Positions 20,991 through 29,000 of a DNA stretch of 37,281 bases are shown here, piece after piece; the first letter of the stretch is position 1, and every line of letters starts with the position of its first letter. The stretch spans positions 1 through 37,281 of the forward strand of contig CALHQK010000136.1 in the NCBI GenBank assembly GCA_938037185.1. Reading direction: 5' to 3'. The notes beneath the pieces were generated by a model. That model was not told where the DNA came from, made no database searches, and saw only the letters and a list, made by a program, of their open reading frames with translations. The stretch comes from an uncultured Riemerella sp. Its GTDB lineage: Bacteria > Bacteroidota > Bacteroidia > Flavobacteriales > Weeksellaceae. Made by a program: the position numbers and the translations under genes.

Positions 20991-21023
20991 AAAAGCCGCT
21001 AGGAAGTTCTCCTAACGGCTTTT
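20991..21023 (-). terminator. Terminator-like hairpin between atpC and trpB, possible trpB leader attenuator
   Basis: On the minus strand AAAAGCCG, TAGGA, loop, TCCTA and CGGCTTTT form a long stem with one mismatch, followed by a T-rich tract. It may simply end the atpDC transcript. But the only promoter box for trpB that I can see lies upstream of it, which would place it in the trpB leader. Confidence 0.8.
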
Positions 21024-21053
21024 GTATATTTTGATAAAAATAAAATCTTCTTT

Positions 21054-21131
21054 CTTTACAAATATAAAAAGTCGAGCTGAACACCCCCGTTTCTGAGACT
21101 GCCAACTTGCCACCATATATTATTTGTAAAG
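21054..21131. repeat. 78-bp segment bounded by an 11-bp perfect inverted repeat
   Basis: CTTTACAAATA at 21054-21064 is the exact inverse of TATTTGTAAAG at 21121-21131. The 56 bases between are clearly richer in G and C (a CCCCC run, CTGAGACTGCC) than the flanks. It may be the footprint of a small mobile element or a regulatory structure. It contains the probable trpB promoter box. Confidence 0.6.
21059..21066 (-). promoter_or_regulatory. Probable -7 promoter box of trpB (TATATTTG)
   Basis: TATATTTG on the minus strand fits TAnnTTTG. It is 108 bases before the trpB ATG, with the hairpin at 20991-21023 in between. No other box lies closer to trpB. Confidence 0.5.
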
Positions 21132-21149
21132 TTTATCATTTTATTTATT

Positions 21150-21434
21150 TTAATCACAAAGGATAATACCAGAGTTATTATTAAATTCTATCACACCTCC
21201 ATTAATAGGAAAAGTGTAGCAGTTGTTTCGCTGTGGTTCTGCTGTGAAAAACTTAGCGTAGTTCTGATTTTCTATTTTAGAAGTAATCAGTTTTACTTTG
21301 CCTGTTCTTAGAGAAGATACCACTGGGGCGTGGTCATTCAAAATATGAAATTCGCCCAATTCTCCAGGAAGTAGGATAGATTCCACTTCTCCTTCGAATA
21401 CCACAAGCTCTGGTGTTAATATTTTAATGTTCAT
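21150..21434 (-). CDS. atpC: ATP synthase epsilon subunit
   Basis: The 94-aa product is the N-terminal beta-sandwich of F1 epsilon: MNIKILTPELVVFEGEVESILLPGELGEFHILNDHAPVVSSL and later FPINGGVIEFNNNSGIILCD. It lacks the usual C-terminal helical hairpin that inhibits the enzyme in E. coli; short epsilon subunits of this size are common in Bacteroidetes. It joins gamma and beta in the rotor of the F1 part at the inner membrane. It follows atpD after 88 bases that contain a large inverted repeat, and it is not accompanied by the other atp genes. Confidence 0.93.
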   Translation of the reverse strand: MNIKILTPELVVFEGEVESILLPGELGEFHILNDHAPVVSSLRTGKVKLITSKIENQNYAKFFTAEPQRNNCYTFPINGGVIEFNNNSGIILCD

Positions 21435-21443
21435 ATTTATATC

Positions 21444-21512
21444 AGATTTGAAATTTGAAGTTTGAAATTTGAAATTGAATTTTCATCAACCTCAAATTTC
21501 AAATTCCAAATC
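21444..21512. repeat. Imperfect inverted repeat between atpD and atpC
   Basis: The 21 bases from 21444 pair with the 21 bases ending at 21512 with two mismatches (GATTTGAAATTTGAA against its inverse). The left arm is itself a run of TTTGAAA repeats. In the atpDC transcript it would fold into a long hairpin without a T run, so it may control message stability rather than end transcription. Confidence 0.65.
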
Positions 21513-21522
21513 GTTGAATAAT

Positions 21523-23031
21523 TTATGCGTTTTCAGCAAGCATTTTTTCTCCTACTTCTATAGCCTCCTCGATAGTTCCTTTAAGGTTGAAACAAGCTTC
21601 AGGTAAGTGGTCTAATTCACCATCGATGATCATATTAAATCCTTTGATAGTGTCTTTAATATCCACTAATGCACCTGGAATACCTGTAAACTGCTCTGCT
21701 ACATGGAATGGCTGAGAAAGGAATCTCTGAACTTTTCTTGCACGGTAAACTACCAATTTATCTTCTTCAGAAAGTTCTTCCATACCCAAGATAGCGATGA
21801 TATCTTGAAGTGCTTTATATCTTTGTAGAATTTCTTTTACTCTTTGTGCGCAGTTATAGTGCTCTTCACCGATGATTTCTGGAGCCAAGATTCTAGAAGT
21901 AGAGTCTAGTGGATCCACTGCTGGGTAAATACCTAATGATGCAATCTTTCTTGAAAGTACCGTAGTAGCATCAAGGTGAGCAAAGGTAGTCGCTGGAGCA
22001 GGGTCTGTCAAGTCATCCGCAGGTACATATACCGCCTGTACAGATGTAATAGATCCATTTTTAGTAGAAGTAATTCTCTCCTGCATCGCACCCATCTCAG
22101 ATGCCAATGTCGGCTGGTAACCTACCGCAGATGGCATACGCCCAAGAAGCGCAGACACCTCAGAACCTGCCTGAGTAAAACGGAAGATGTTATCCACGAA
22201 GAAAAGTACATCTCTACCTTGTCCAGTTTCTCCTCCATCACGGAAGTATTCAGCTAGAGTAAGTCCAGAAAGAGCAACTCTCGCTCTCGCTCCTGGCGGC
22301 TCATTCATCTGACCGAATACGAATGCTGCTTTAGAATCCTTCATTTGCTCTAAATCAACTTTGCTCAAATCCCAACCTCCATTTTCCATAGAGTGCATGA
22401 AATCTTCACCATATTTAATAATACCAGATTCCAACATTTCTCTCATCAAGTCGTTTCCTTCTCTGGTTCTTTCTCCTACACCAGCAAACACAGAAAGACC
22501 TCCGTGTCCTTTAGCGATATTGTTAATCAATTCCTGAATCAATACGGTTTTACCTACACCCGCACCTCCGAACAATCCGATTTTTCCTCCTTTAGCATAA
22601 GGCTCGATAAGGTCAATAACTTTGATACCTGTGAAAAGAACCTCTGCAGAAGTAGAAAGTTGTTCAAATTTAGGAGCTTCTCTGTGAATTGGTAAACCAT
22701 TCTCTTTAGAAAGAGCAGTAATACCATCAATAGTATCACCTACCACATTGAATAATCTACCATTAATACCATCTCCTACTGGCATTGTAATCTGCTTACC
22801 TGTAGCTACTACTTCTTGACCTCTCTGAAGCCCGTCTGTAGCGTCCATAGCAATACATCTTACCATGTCTTCGCCAATATGTTGTTCAACCTCAAGAACG
22901 AGTTTCTCTCCATTATTTTTAACTACTTCAAGGGCGTCATAGATTTTTGGTAATTCTTCAACCTCTTGAAATACAACATCAATTACTGGACCGATGATTT
23001 GTGAAATCTTTCCTTTAATATGGTTTGCCAT
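21523..23031 (-). CDS. atpD: ATP synthase beta subunit
   Basis: The catalytic F1 subunit, 502 aa. It has the N-terminal beta barrel (KGKISQIIGPVIDVVF), P-loop GGAGVGKTVLIQE, GERTREGNDLMREM, Walker B ALLFFVDNIFRF-type (DVLFFVDNIFRFTQAGSE), the SALLGRMPSAVGYQPTL segment, DDLTDPAPATTFAHLDATTVLSR and the DELSEED-like EELSEEDKLVV near the C-terminus. The start at 23029-23031 (MANHIKG) was chosen because a longer upstream frame would run through the promoter. atpC follows. The other F-type subunit genes are not in the window, as is usual in flavobacteria, where atpDC stands apart. Confidence 0.98.
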   Translation of the reverse strand: MANHIKGKISQIIGPVIDVVFQEVEELPKIYDALEVVKNNGEKLVLEVEQHIGEDMVRCIAMDATDGLQRGQEVVATGKQITMPVGDGINGRLFNVVGDTIDGITALSKENGLPIHREAPKFEQLSTSAEVLFTGIKVIDLIEPYAKGGKIGLFGGAGVGKTVLIQELINNIAKGHGGLSVFAGVGERTREGNDLMREMLESGIIKYGEDFMHSMENGGWDLSKVDLEQMKDSKAAFVFGQMNEPPGARARVALSGLTLAEYFRDGGETGQGRDVLFFVDNIFRFTQAGSEVSALLGRMPSAVGYQPTLASEMGAMQERITSTKNGSITSVQAVYVPADDLTDPAPATTFAHLDATTVLSRKIASLGIYPAVDPLDSTSRILAPEIIGEEHYNCAQRVKEILQRYKALQDIIAILGMEELSEEDKLVVYRARKVQRFLSQPFHVAEQFTGIPGALVDIKDTIKGFNMIIDGELDHLPEACFNLKGTIEEAIEVGEKMLAENA

Positions 23032-23052
23032 TTCTAAAATTTTTCTTGTTTG

Positions 23053-23060
23053 CAAATATA
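23053..23060 (-). promoter_or_regulatory. -7 promoter box of atpDC (TATATTTG)
   Basis: TATATTTG on the minus strand, 21 bases before the atpD ATG; fits TAnnTTTG. Confidence 0.6.
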
Positions 23061-23129
23061 GTGAAAGTTTATAAAATAACATTGTTAAAAAAGAAGATTT
23101 TTATCATATTTGCGACAAATTTTTATCAA

Positions 23130-24050
23130 TTGAAAATTATAAGAGATTTATCTGCTTACAAAAGCCCTGATTTTACTGCTGTTTCTATAGGAATGTTTGA
23201 TAGCGTACATCTTGGTCATCAGTCCGTTATCAGCCTTTTGAAAGAGAAAGCGAAGGAAAAAAATATAAAAACAGCTTTATTGTCTTTTTGGCCACATCCG
23301 AGAAAAATTTTAAATCCAGAATTGGAAATCCACCTGCTGAATACTTTGGAAGAAAAAGAAACTCTTTTGGAAAAAGCGGGAGTGGAACTGCTTTTTTTGC
23401 AGGAATTTAGTGAGGATTTTAGAAATATGGATGCAGAGGATTTTGTGAAAGAAATTTTGGTTAAAAAACTTCAGGCCAAATATATTGTAATAGGGCATGA
23501 CCATAGTTTTGGGAAAGGAAAAAAAGGAAATTTTGAACTGCTCCAAAAAATGGGAAAAGAATTAGGTTTTGAAGTGGAACAGTTAGAAGAAGTGAGCGTT
23601 GAAAATCAAGATATTAGCTCTACTGAAATAAGGCTAGCACTTTTGGAAAGCAGGATAAAGGATGCTAATAGGATGCTGGGATACTCTTATAATCTGTCTG
23701 GCGAAGTTATTCATGGTAAGAAATTAGGACGAAAAATAGGCTTTCCTACGGCAAATTTAAAAGTAGATTCTACGAAACTTCTTCCTAAAAAAGGCGCTTA
23801 TATAGTGGAAGTATGGATTGATAATCAATTTTATAAAGGAATGCTCAGCATTGGGACAAATCCGACAGTTGGTGGAGAAAAACTCTCAGTGGAAGTATAT
23901 ATTTTGGATTTTGATAAAGATATTTATGGTAAAAAATTGACTGTAAATTTCAGGGATTTTCTCCATGAAGAGATAAAATTTGACAATCTTGACCAGCTTA
24001 TACAAAAGCTGAATGAAGACAAAAAAATAACTGAAAATTATAATTTCTAA
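23130..24050 (+). CDS. ribF: Bifunctional riboflavin kinase/FAD synthetase
   Basis: RibF phosphorylates riboflavin to FMN and then adenylates it to FAD. The product of about 306 aa has an N-terminal FMN adenylyltransferase (SIGMFDSVHLGHQSVI, LLSFWPHPRKIL, IGHDHSFGKGKKGN, ISSTEIRLAL) and a C-terminal riboflavin kinase (GKKLGRKIGFPTANL, KGMLSIGTNPTVGG, FLHEEIKFDNLDQLIQKL). The nucleotide motif reads FDSVH where FDGVH is usual. No ATG gives the known N-terminus; TTG at 23130 (LKIIRDLSAYKSPD) is the likely start. A near-consensus box CATATTTG lies 17 bases before it. It is divergent from atpD and ends in a terminator shared with map. Confidence 0.95.
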   Translation: MKIIRDLSAYKSPDFTAVSIGMFDSVHLGHQSVISLLKEKAKEKNIKTALLSFWPHPRKILNPELEIHLLNTLEEKETLLEKAGVELLFLQEFSEDFRNMDAEDFVKEILVKKLQAKYIVIGHDHSFGKGKKGNFELLQKMGKELGFEVEQLEEVSVENQDISSTEIRLALLESRIKDANRMLGYSYNLSGEVIHGKKLGRKIGFPTANLKVDSTKLLPKKGAYIVEVWIDNQFYKGMLSIGTNPTVGGEKLSVEVYILDFDKDIYGKKLTVNFRDFLHEEIKFDNLDQLIQKLNEDKKITENYNF

Positions 24051-24056
24051 AAGAAA

Positions 24057-24083
24057 AGCCGAAGGAAAACTTCGGCTCTTATA
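24057..24083. terminator. Intrinsic terminator between ribF and map
   Basis: AGCCGAAG and CTTCGGCT form a perfect 8-bp stem around five bases, with A and T tracts for both directions. Confidence 0.85.
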
Positions 24084-24088
24084 TTTTA

Positions 24089-24898
24089 TTAAAAATCCAT
24101 TGTAAATGGTTCTTCTTCTTTGCTTTGAATTCCCAAAGCTTCATAAATATATTTAAAAGTAGATAGAAGAACAGGTTTTCCGCTGATAATAGCCACATCA
24201 TGCTCAAAGTGGGCAGAAGGTTTATTATCCAAAGTCGTTACCGTCCAGCCGTCATCATGGAATTTCACTTTTTCTGTTCCTAAGTTTATCATCGGTTCTA
24301 TCGCTAGGACTATGCCGTCTTTTAGGACTTTTCCAGAGCCTTTTCTACCATAGTTCGGTACTTGCGGGTCTTCGTGCATTTCTCTTCCTAATCCATGCCC
24401 AACTAACTCACGCACAACGCCATAGCCTTCTTTCTCGCAGTAGGTCTGGATAGCATTAGAAATATCTCCTACACGCTTTCCGCGGATACATTGTTCGATG
24501 CCTTTGTATAAAGATTCTTTGGTGATTTTAAGGAGTTTTTTGGTTTCTTTTGCGACTTCTCCTACTTCAAAAGAATAGGCGTGGTCACCATAAAATCCAT
24601 TCATATAAACGCCGCAATCCACAGACAAAACAGTTCCTTCTTCTATTGGCTTGTTATTAGGAATACCATGTACCACCTCCGAATTTGGAGAAATACAAAG
24701 CGAATTTGGGAAACCATACATGCCTAAAAAAGCAGGTTTTCCGCCATGATCCATAATGAAATCATGCGCCAATTTGTCCAAATAAAGAGAAGTAATCCCT
24801 GGTTTGATTTCTTTTGCTAGCATGCCTAAAGTCTTGGAAACCAGCTGAGCACTTTCCCTCATCAAACGGAGTTCGTCTATTGTTTTTAACTGAATCAT
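24089..24898 (-). CDS. map: Methionine aminopeptidase, type I
   Basis: Map removes the initiator methionine from new proteins in the cytoplasm. The 269-aa enzyme has all metal ligands and the catalytic His: SEVVHGIP (His77), SVDCGVYMNGFYGDHAYSF (Asp94, Asp105), LVGHGLGREMHEDPQVPNYG (His168), AIEPMINLG (Glu201) and FEHDVAII (Glu232). There is no N-terminal zinc-finger extension. It is the last gene of a GNAT-HAD-map leftward operon, 10 bases after the HAD gene. Unlike in many bacteria it is not with the ribosomal protein genes. Confidence 0.97.
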   Translation of the reverse strand: MIQLKTIDELRLMRESAQLVSKTLGMLAKEIKPGITSLYLDKLAHDFIMDHGGKPAFLGMYGFPNSLCISPNSEVVHGIPNNKPIEEGTVLSVDCGVYMNGFYGDHAYSFEVGEVAKETKKLLKITKESLYKGIEQCIRGKRVGDISNAIQTYCEKEGYGVVRELVGHGLGREMHEDPQVPNYGRKGSGKVLKDGIVLAIEPMINLGTEKVKFHDDGWTVTTLDNKPSAHFEHDVAIISGKPVLLSTFKYIYEALGIQSKEEEPFTMDF

Positions 24899-24908
24899 TT
24901 TTAATTTT

Positions 24909-25343
24909 TTACCAGAACCAACCTTTTTTTCTTTCTTTTTTCAATTTTGAATAGGCCTGAACTTCGCCATTTGAAATCCCAAATTCTATTTTCTGAGTGA
25001 TGATTTCATAAACCTCGCCCCAGCCTGGGAAACCACCAAGATTTCTGTCATCGATGAAAACATCTGCATCTATTTTTCTTGACTGTGTATCTCCATCGAA
25101 AATTTCCCCTTCGTAGCTTGAATTTACAGAATAAAACTCTATTCCGTTTTTTTTGCAGAATTCCACAGCTTCCTCCAAAGCCTCTCCACTTCGGTAAGTC
25201 CAGAGAATAAGTCTGTATCCGTTCGCTTGAAGCTGTCTCAGTGTTTCAAATGCAAAAGGCTGAGCTCTCCCAATGCTAGGATAGGCGTCTTCCACGATGG
25301 TTCCATCAAAATCTATTGCTAATTTTTTGTTATTTAGTTTCAT
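24909..25343 (-). CDS. HAD-like hydrolase of the BT0820 type
   Basis: This 144-aa protein has the HAD nucleophile motif DFDGTIVED (Asp11, Asp13), the second motif in RLILWTYRSGE (Thr), and DVFIDDRNLGGFPGW with the acidic pair near residue 95-97. It lacks a large cap domain, as in the small Bacteroides BT0820-like phosphatases of unknown substrate. The ATG overlaps the stop of the upstream GNAT gene as ATGA. The C-terminal tail is basic (KLKKERKKGWFW). Cytoplasmic; the substrate is not predictable. Confidence 0.85.
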   Translation of the reverse strand: MKLNNKKLAIDFDGTIVEDAYPSIGRAQPFAFETLRQLQANGYRLILWTYRSGEALEEAVEFCKKNGIEFYSVNSSYEGEIFDGDTQSRKIDADVFIDDRNLGGFPGWGEVYEIITQKIEFGISNGEVQAYSKLKKERKKGWFW

Positions 25344-26473
25344 ATTAACTTTATTTCCAAAGAATAAGTTCTTCTTCTTTTATGATTTGTCGGGTGATAA
25401 TCTTGCCAAAGAGCCTGAATACTTGCGTTTTCCTCTAATTCTGGATTGGTTTCCAAAAACTTTACACCTTTCTTTTTAAAAGTTTCATAGATTTCTTTAA
25501 AAATAATGGCCGTTACGCCTCGTTTTTGGTATTGTGGGTGAATACCAATCAGATAGAAATTTGCTCTGTCGTTTTTCTTTCCAGCGTTCAGCAGATGCCA
25601 CCAGCCGAAAGGGAAAAGTTTTCCTTTAGCCTTTTGTAAAGCCTTGGAATAAGATGGCATGGTAATGGCAAAAGAGACCAAACTACCGTATCTATCTTTG
25701 ATGCAGACAATGTAGTCTTTATCTATGAATTTAAAATATTTTTCTTTATAATGTTTAATCTGTTCCTGAGTAATCGGTGTATAGGTGGAAAGATGCTTGT
25801 AAGTGTCATCTAGGAGTTTAAACATCGGTTCTACCAAAGGGAGAATGTCCTTTTTTGATTTGAATTTTACGAGTTCCAGTTCGTATTTTTCAGCGATGAG
25901 TTTACTGAATTTTTCCACCTTATCAGGCAGGGTATCAGGGAAATTGATTTCAAATTCCACCCACTCTTTTTCTTTCACTAAGCCCAGCTGTTCCATATGT
26001 TTAGGATAATAATCAAAATTATAAATCCCAATCATCGTTGCCAATTTGTCAAAACCTTTGGTGAGCATTCCTGCTTTGTCCAAATTTGTAAAACCCATTG
26101 GGCCTTCTATTTTAGAAATACCTTTGGATTTAGCGTATTGTATTGCAGTGTCTATCAGTGATTTAGAAACTTCTGTGTCATCTATAAAATCCAGCCACCC
26201 GAATCTTACCTTTCGGATACCGAGTTCTTTTTCCTCTTTGTGGTTTATCATTACAGCTATCCTTCCTACGATATTTTCGCCTTTATAAGCCAGAAACTGA
26301 GCTGCTTCAGAATATTGTAGGGCAGGATTTTCTTCTTTCACCCAAATACTTTTTTCTTCATTGATGAGTGGCGGTACATAGTAGGGATTTCCCTTGTACA
26401 GCTCCATTGGAAACTTTATAAAAAGCTCCAAATCAGATGAATTAAGTACTTGTTTTACTTTTATATCAGACAT
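25340..26473 (-). CDS. GNAT-superfamily N-acetyltransferase-like protein (YghO-like)
   Basis: The 377-aa product has a first domain with FPMELYKGNPYYVPPLINEEKSIW and GRIAVMINH, a middle part GPMGFTNLDKAGMLTKGFD, and a C-terminal GNAT-like acetyl-CoA site (FYLIGIHPQYQKRGVTAIIFKEIYE), followed by FLETNPELEENASI. This matches the E. coli YghO type, long GNAT proteins of unknown acceptor. Related bacterial entries are sometimes named GTP cyclohydrolase, which nothing here supports. It is the first gene of the operon with the HAD phosphatase and map, with a TATTTTTG box 20 bases upstream. Confidence 0.82.
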   Translation of the reverse strand: MSDIKVKQVLNSSDLELFIKFPMELYKGNPYYVPPLINEEKSIWVKEENPALQYSEAAQFLAYKGENIVGRIAVMINHKEEKELGIRKVRFGWLDFIDDTEVSKSLIDTAIQYAKSKGISKIEGPMGFTNLDKAGMLTKGFDKLATMIGIYNFDYYPKHMEQLGLVKEKEWVEFEINFPDTLPDKVEKFSKLIAEKYELELVKFKSKKDILPLVEPMFKLLDDTYKHLSTYTPITQEQIKHYKEKYFKFIDKDYIVCIKDRYGSLVSFAITMPSYSKALQKAKGKLFPFGWWHLLNAGKKNDRANFYLIGIHPQYQKRGVTAIIFKEIYETFKKKGVKFLETNPELEENASIQALWQDYHPTNHKRRRTYSLEIKLI

Positions 26474-26493
26474 TCTCTTTCGTAATTATTCTG

Positions 26494-26501
26494 CAAAAAT
26501 A
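26494..26501 (-). promoter_or_regulatory. -7 promoter box of the GNAT-HAD-map operon (TATTTTTG)
   Basis: TATTTTTG on the minus strand, 20 bases before the ATG at 26473. Confidence 0.55.
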
Positions 26502-26603
26502 AGATTATTTATTTTTCTATAACGAATATAGACTGAAAATTATGACAAAATGTGCTTTGGCATAGTTTTTATATTAAAATAAATTCAATATAAAAGTAAT
26601 ATA

Positions 26604-27302
26604 ATGACAATTTATTTAATTTTAGGTGCAATTTTTTTGGCGAGTATGTTTGTTCAAAATAAACTAAAGTCAAAATTTGCTCATTATTCAAATGTAAGAT
26701 TACAAAACGGAATGTCTGGGAAAGAAATCGCTGAAAAAATGCTGGCAGACAATGGCATCCACGATGTGAAGGTGATTTCCGTAGCGGGACAGCTCACAGA
26801 CCACTATAACCCAATGGATAAAACAGTAAACCTCTCTGATGTGGTTTATAACGAAAGAAATGCAGCCGCAGCGGCCGTAGCAGCCCACGAATGTGGACAT
26901 GCCGTGCAGCATGCTGTGGGATATTCCATGCTGCAGCTTCGTTCTAGATTAGTTCCTATTGTGAACATTAGTTCTCATTTGGTTCAGTTTGTGATGATGG
27001 CTGGTGTAGCGATGGTGGCAGCTCAGATGGCTTTAGGACAAACAGTTTTGCTGATAGGAGTTTTGCTATTTGCGATGACTACGCTGTTTGCATTCGTAAC
27101 TCTTCCAGTGGAATATGATGCCAGCAATCGTGCCTTGGCATGGCTGAAACAGACAAGAACAGTAACTCCGCAAGAAATGGAAGGTGCAGAAGACAGCCTA
27201 AAATGGGCAGCGAGAACATATTTAGTGGCAGCGTTAGGCTCTTTGGCTCAGCTTTTATATTACGCTTCTATGCTTTTAGGAGGAAGTAGAAGAGAGGAAT
27301 AA
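26604..27302 (+). CDS. YugP-family membrane zinc metallopeptidase
   Basis: This 232-aa membrane protein has an N-terminal helix (IYLILGAIFLASMFV), the conserved 'YSNVRLQNGMSGKEIAEKML', the zinc site HECGHAVQH (His95, Glu96, His99), two central helices (about residues 128-172) and a distal LPVEYDASNRAL with the likely third ligand Glu. Bacillus YugP is the reference for the family; its substrates are unknown. It stands alone on the plus strand and converges on the YigZ-type gene with a gap of only three bases, with no terminator visible between them. No TAnnTTTG box was found upstream. Confidence 0.92.
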   Translation: MTIYLILGAIFLASMFVQNKLKSKFAHYSNVRLQNGMSGKEIAEKMLADNGIHDVKVISVAGQLTDHYNPMDKTVNLSDVVYNERNAAAAAVAAHECGHAVQHAVGYSMLQLRSRLVPIVNISSHLVQFVMMAGVAMVAAQMALGQTVLLIGVLLFAMTTLFAFVTLPVEYDASNRALAWLKQTRTVTPQEMEGAEDSLKWAARTYLVAALGSLAQLLYYASMLLGGSRREE

Positions 27303-27305
27303 TTT

Positions 27306-27908
27306 TTAGATAAATTTAAATGAAACCTGATACATCTCGGATAAAATATCTGAGATGTTTTCTTTTTGTGAAGTTTTGATAAATGCTGTGATAGAGCATG
27401 TTTCCTGCGTGTCAAAATTTACAACTCGTGCATCAAATTTATTCAGCAATGAGAAAATTACATTCTGCTGAGAAAAATTAAATTGGATTTCTATTTCAGT
27501 TTCTAATTCTTTTGTGATGATTTTGGCTTCTTCTAGAGTAGCTTTTGCGCTTTCTTTATAGGTTTTTACGAGTCCTCCGACGCCTAATTTTGTTCCTCCG
27601 AAATACCTTACAATAATCAATAAAACATTGGTAACATCGTGGGCAAGCAGCTGATTATAAATAGGCAGACCTGCACTTCCCGAAGGCTCTCCATCATCAT
27701 TGATACGATAATTTTCCCCATTCGGCCCCAGCCGAAAAGCATAGCAGTGGTGGGTAGCTTTTGGGTGTAACTCCTTGATTTTGTTTAGTTTTTCTTTATA
27801 ATCATTTTCAGAAAGAATAGGGTAGGCAAAGCCGATAAATTTGCTTCCTTTTTCCTTAACTAAAACATTTTCAATGGGTTTCTCTATGGTTTGATATTCG
27901 TATTTCAT
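27306..27908 (-). CDS. IMPACT/YigZ family protein
   Basis: This 200-aa protein has the UPF0029 N-domain: KGSKFIGFAYPI, HPKATHHCYAFRLG, the signature NDDGEPSGSAGLPIYNQL and LIIVRYFGGTKLGVGGLVKTYKESA. A C-terminal DUF1949 ferredoxin-like domain follows (about 130-200). The eukaryotic homologue IMPACT regulates translation through GCN1; the bacterial role is not settled. Its ATG directly follows the TAA of ribD (TAAATG), so the two are cotranscribed and probably coupled. Confidence 0.93.
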   Translation of the reverse strand: MKYEYQTIEKPIENVLVKEKGSKFIGFAYPILSENDYKEKLNKIKELHPKATHHCYAFRLGPNGENYRINDDGEPSGSAGLPIYNQLLAHDVTNVLLIIVRYFGGTKLGVGGLVKTYKESAKATLEEAKIITKELETEIEIQFNFSQQNVIFSLLNKFDARVVNFDTQETCSITAFIKTSQKENISDILSEMYQVSFKFI

Positions 27909-28931
27909 TTACTGATTTTGAAAATGATAGAGCGTATTGTTTCGCAATTTACTGATTTTATTTGGTTTTGGGTTAAAAACAGGAGCTTTGGTTCCGTTTT
28001 TTAAATTTATATTATCGGCTTTAATGACAAAAGCTTCATCCCAAATTCCAGCATCGATGAACTGCTGTAAAGTAAAACCTCCACCTTCTACAATTACCGA
28101 TTGTATCTGCTCTTTCCACAGTTTTTCCAGAAGATTTTTTATCAAATTTTCTCTTTCTATTTTGATGAATTTTACATTTTTTTTCTCCTCATTTTTGATT
28201 GAGTTAAAAACCAAAGTAGGCGCTTCATCATTATAAATATTGAAATTCTGCGGAACTTCTAATTCCAAATCAATCAAAATCCGTACAGGGTTTTTTCCAA
28301 AAACTTCCCTTGTGGTAAGGCTGGGATTGTCATTTAGCGCTGTGTTTTTCCCAACTAAAATAGCGTGTTCATCGGCTCTTAACTGGTGAACCCATTGTTT
28401 GGCTAATGAATTGCTGACCGCTGTTGGTTTAAAGTCTTTATCCAAAAATCCATCCTCTGATTCAGCCCATTTTAGGATGATATAAGGTCTTTTCTTTTGA
28501 TGAAAAGTAAAAAATCTTTTGTTGAGTTCCCTGCATTCATTTTCTAAAACACCTGAAACTACCGCTATTCCAGAATCTTCTAAGATTTTTTTTCCTTTTC
28601 CATCTACTTTTTCGTGAGAGTCCAGAGTTCCTATTACGACTTTTTGGAATCCAATTTCTTTCAGTTTTAGAGCACAAGGCGGTGTTTTTCCAAAATGAGC
28701 GCACGGCTCCAAAGAAACATAAATGGTGGAGTCTTTCAGTAAAGTTTTGTCATGAACAGAGTCGATTGCATTTATTTCTGCATGAGAATTTCCTGCTTTT
28801 TGGTGGTATCCTTCGCCTATTATTTTCCCATTATGGACGATTACAGCGCCCACCATAGGGTTAGGATAGGTTTTTCCGACTGCTTTTTTGGCGAGTTCTA
28901 CACACCGCCTCATGTAGATTTTATCTTGCAT
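27909..28931 (-). CDS. ribD: Bifunctional diaminohydroxyphosphoribosylaminopyrimidine deaminase/reductase
   Basis: RibD performs the second and third steps of riboflavin synthesis. The 340-aa protein has the zinc deaminase domain at the front (NPMVGAVIVHNGKIIGEGYH, NSHAEINAI with His50, EPCAHFGKTPPC with Cys77 and Cys86) and the NADPH-dependent reductase domain behind (RPYIILKWAESEDGF, then VGKNTALNDNPSLTTR, then VIVEGGGFTLQQFIDAGIWDE). It links functionally to ribF in this window, though the two are 4 kb apart and on opposite strands. The ATG at 28931 gives MQDKIYMRRCVELAKK, the normal start. Confidence 0.96.
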   Translation of the reverse strand: MQDKIYMRRCVELAKKAVGKTYPNPMVGAVIVHNGKIIGEGYHQKAGNSHAEINAIDSVHDKTLLKDSTIYVSLEPCAHFGKTPPCALKLKEIGFQKVVIGTLDSHEKVDGKGKKILEDSGIAVVSGVLENECRELNKRFFTFHQKKRPYIILKWAESEDGFLDKDFKPTAVSNSLAKQWVHQLRADEHAILVGKNTALNDNPSLTTREVFGKNPVRILIDLELEVPQNFNIYNDEAPTLVFNSIKNEEKKNVKFIKIERENLIKNLLEKLWKEQIQSVIVEGGGFTLQQFIDAGIWDEAFVIKADNINLKNGTKAPVFNPKPNKISKLRNNTLYHFQNQ

Positions 28932-28950
28932 TTTTAGATTTTGTCTAAAA

Positions 28951-28984
28951 CTTAATATTCTCCCAAAATTGGAAGAATATTAAG
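28951..28984 (-). terminator. Long hairpin terminator after the DUF349 gene
   Basis: CTTAATATTCT and AGAATATTAAG form a perfect 11-bp stem; the loop can pair again (CCAA/TTGG). On the minus strand TTTT follows. It lies just before ribD, separating it from the DUF349 gene. Confidence 0.7.
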
Positions 28985-29000
28985 AATATGTTTAAAAAAA

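Noticed and set aside
21066..21118. TPP riboswitch, suggested by CTGAGA beside a C-rich run on the plus strand
   Set aside because: The GGGGTGC part and the second arm of the thi-box are absent, and no thiamine gene follows on that strand.
26549..26575. Sigma-54 promoter before the YugP-type gene (TTGGCATA then T-rich)
   Set aside because: The -24 half (TTGGCA) is good, but the GC of the -12 half is missing at the proper distance, so the site is not supported.
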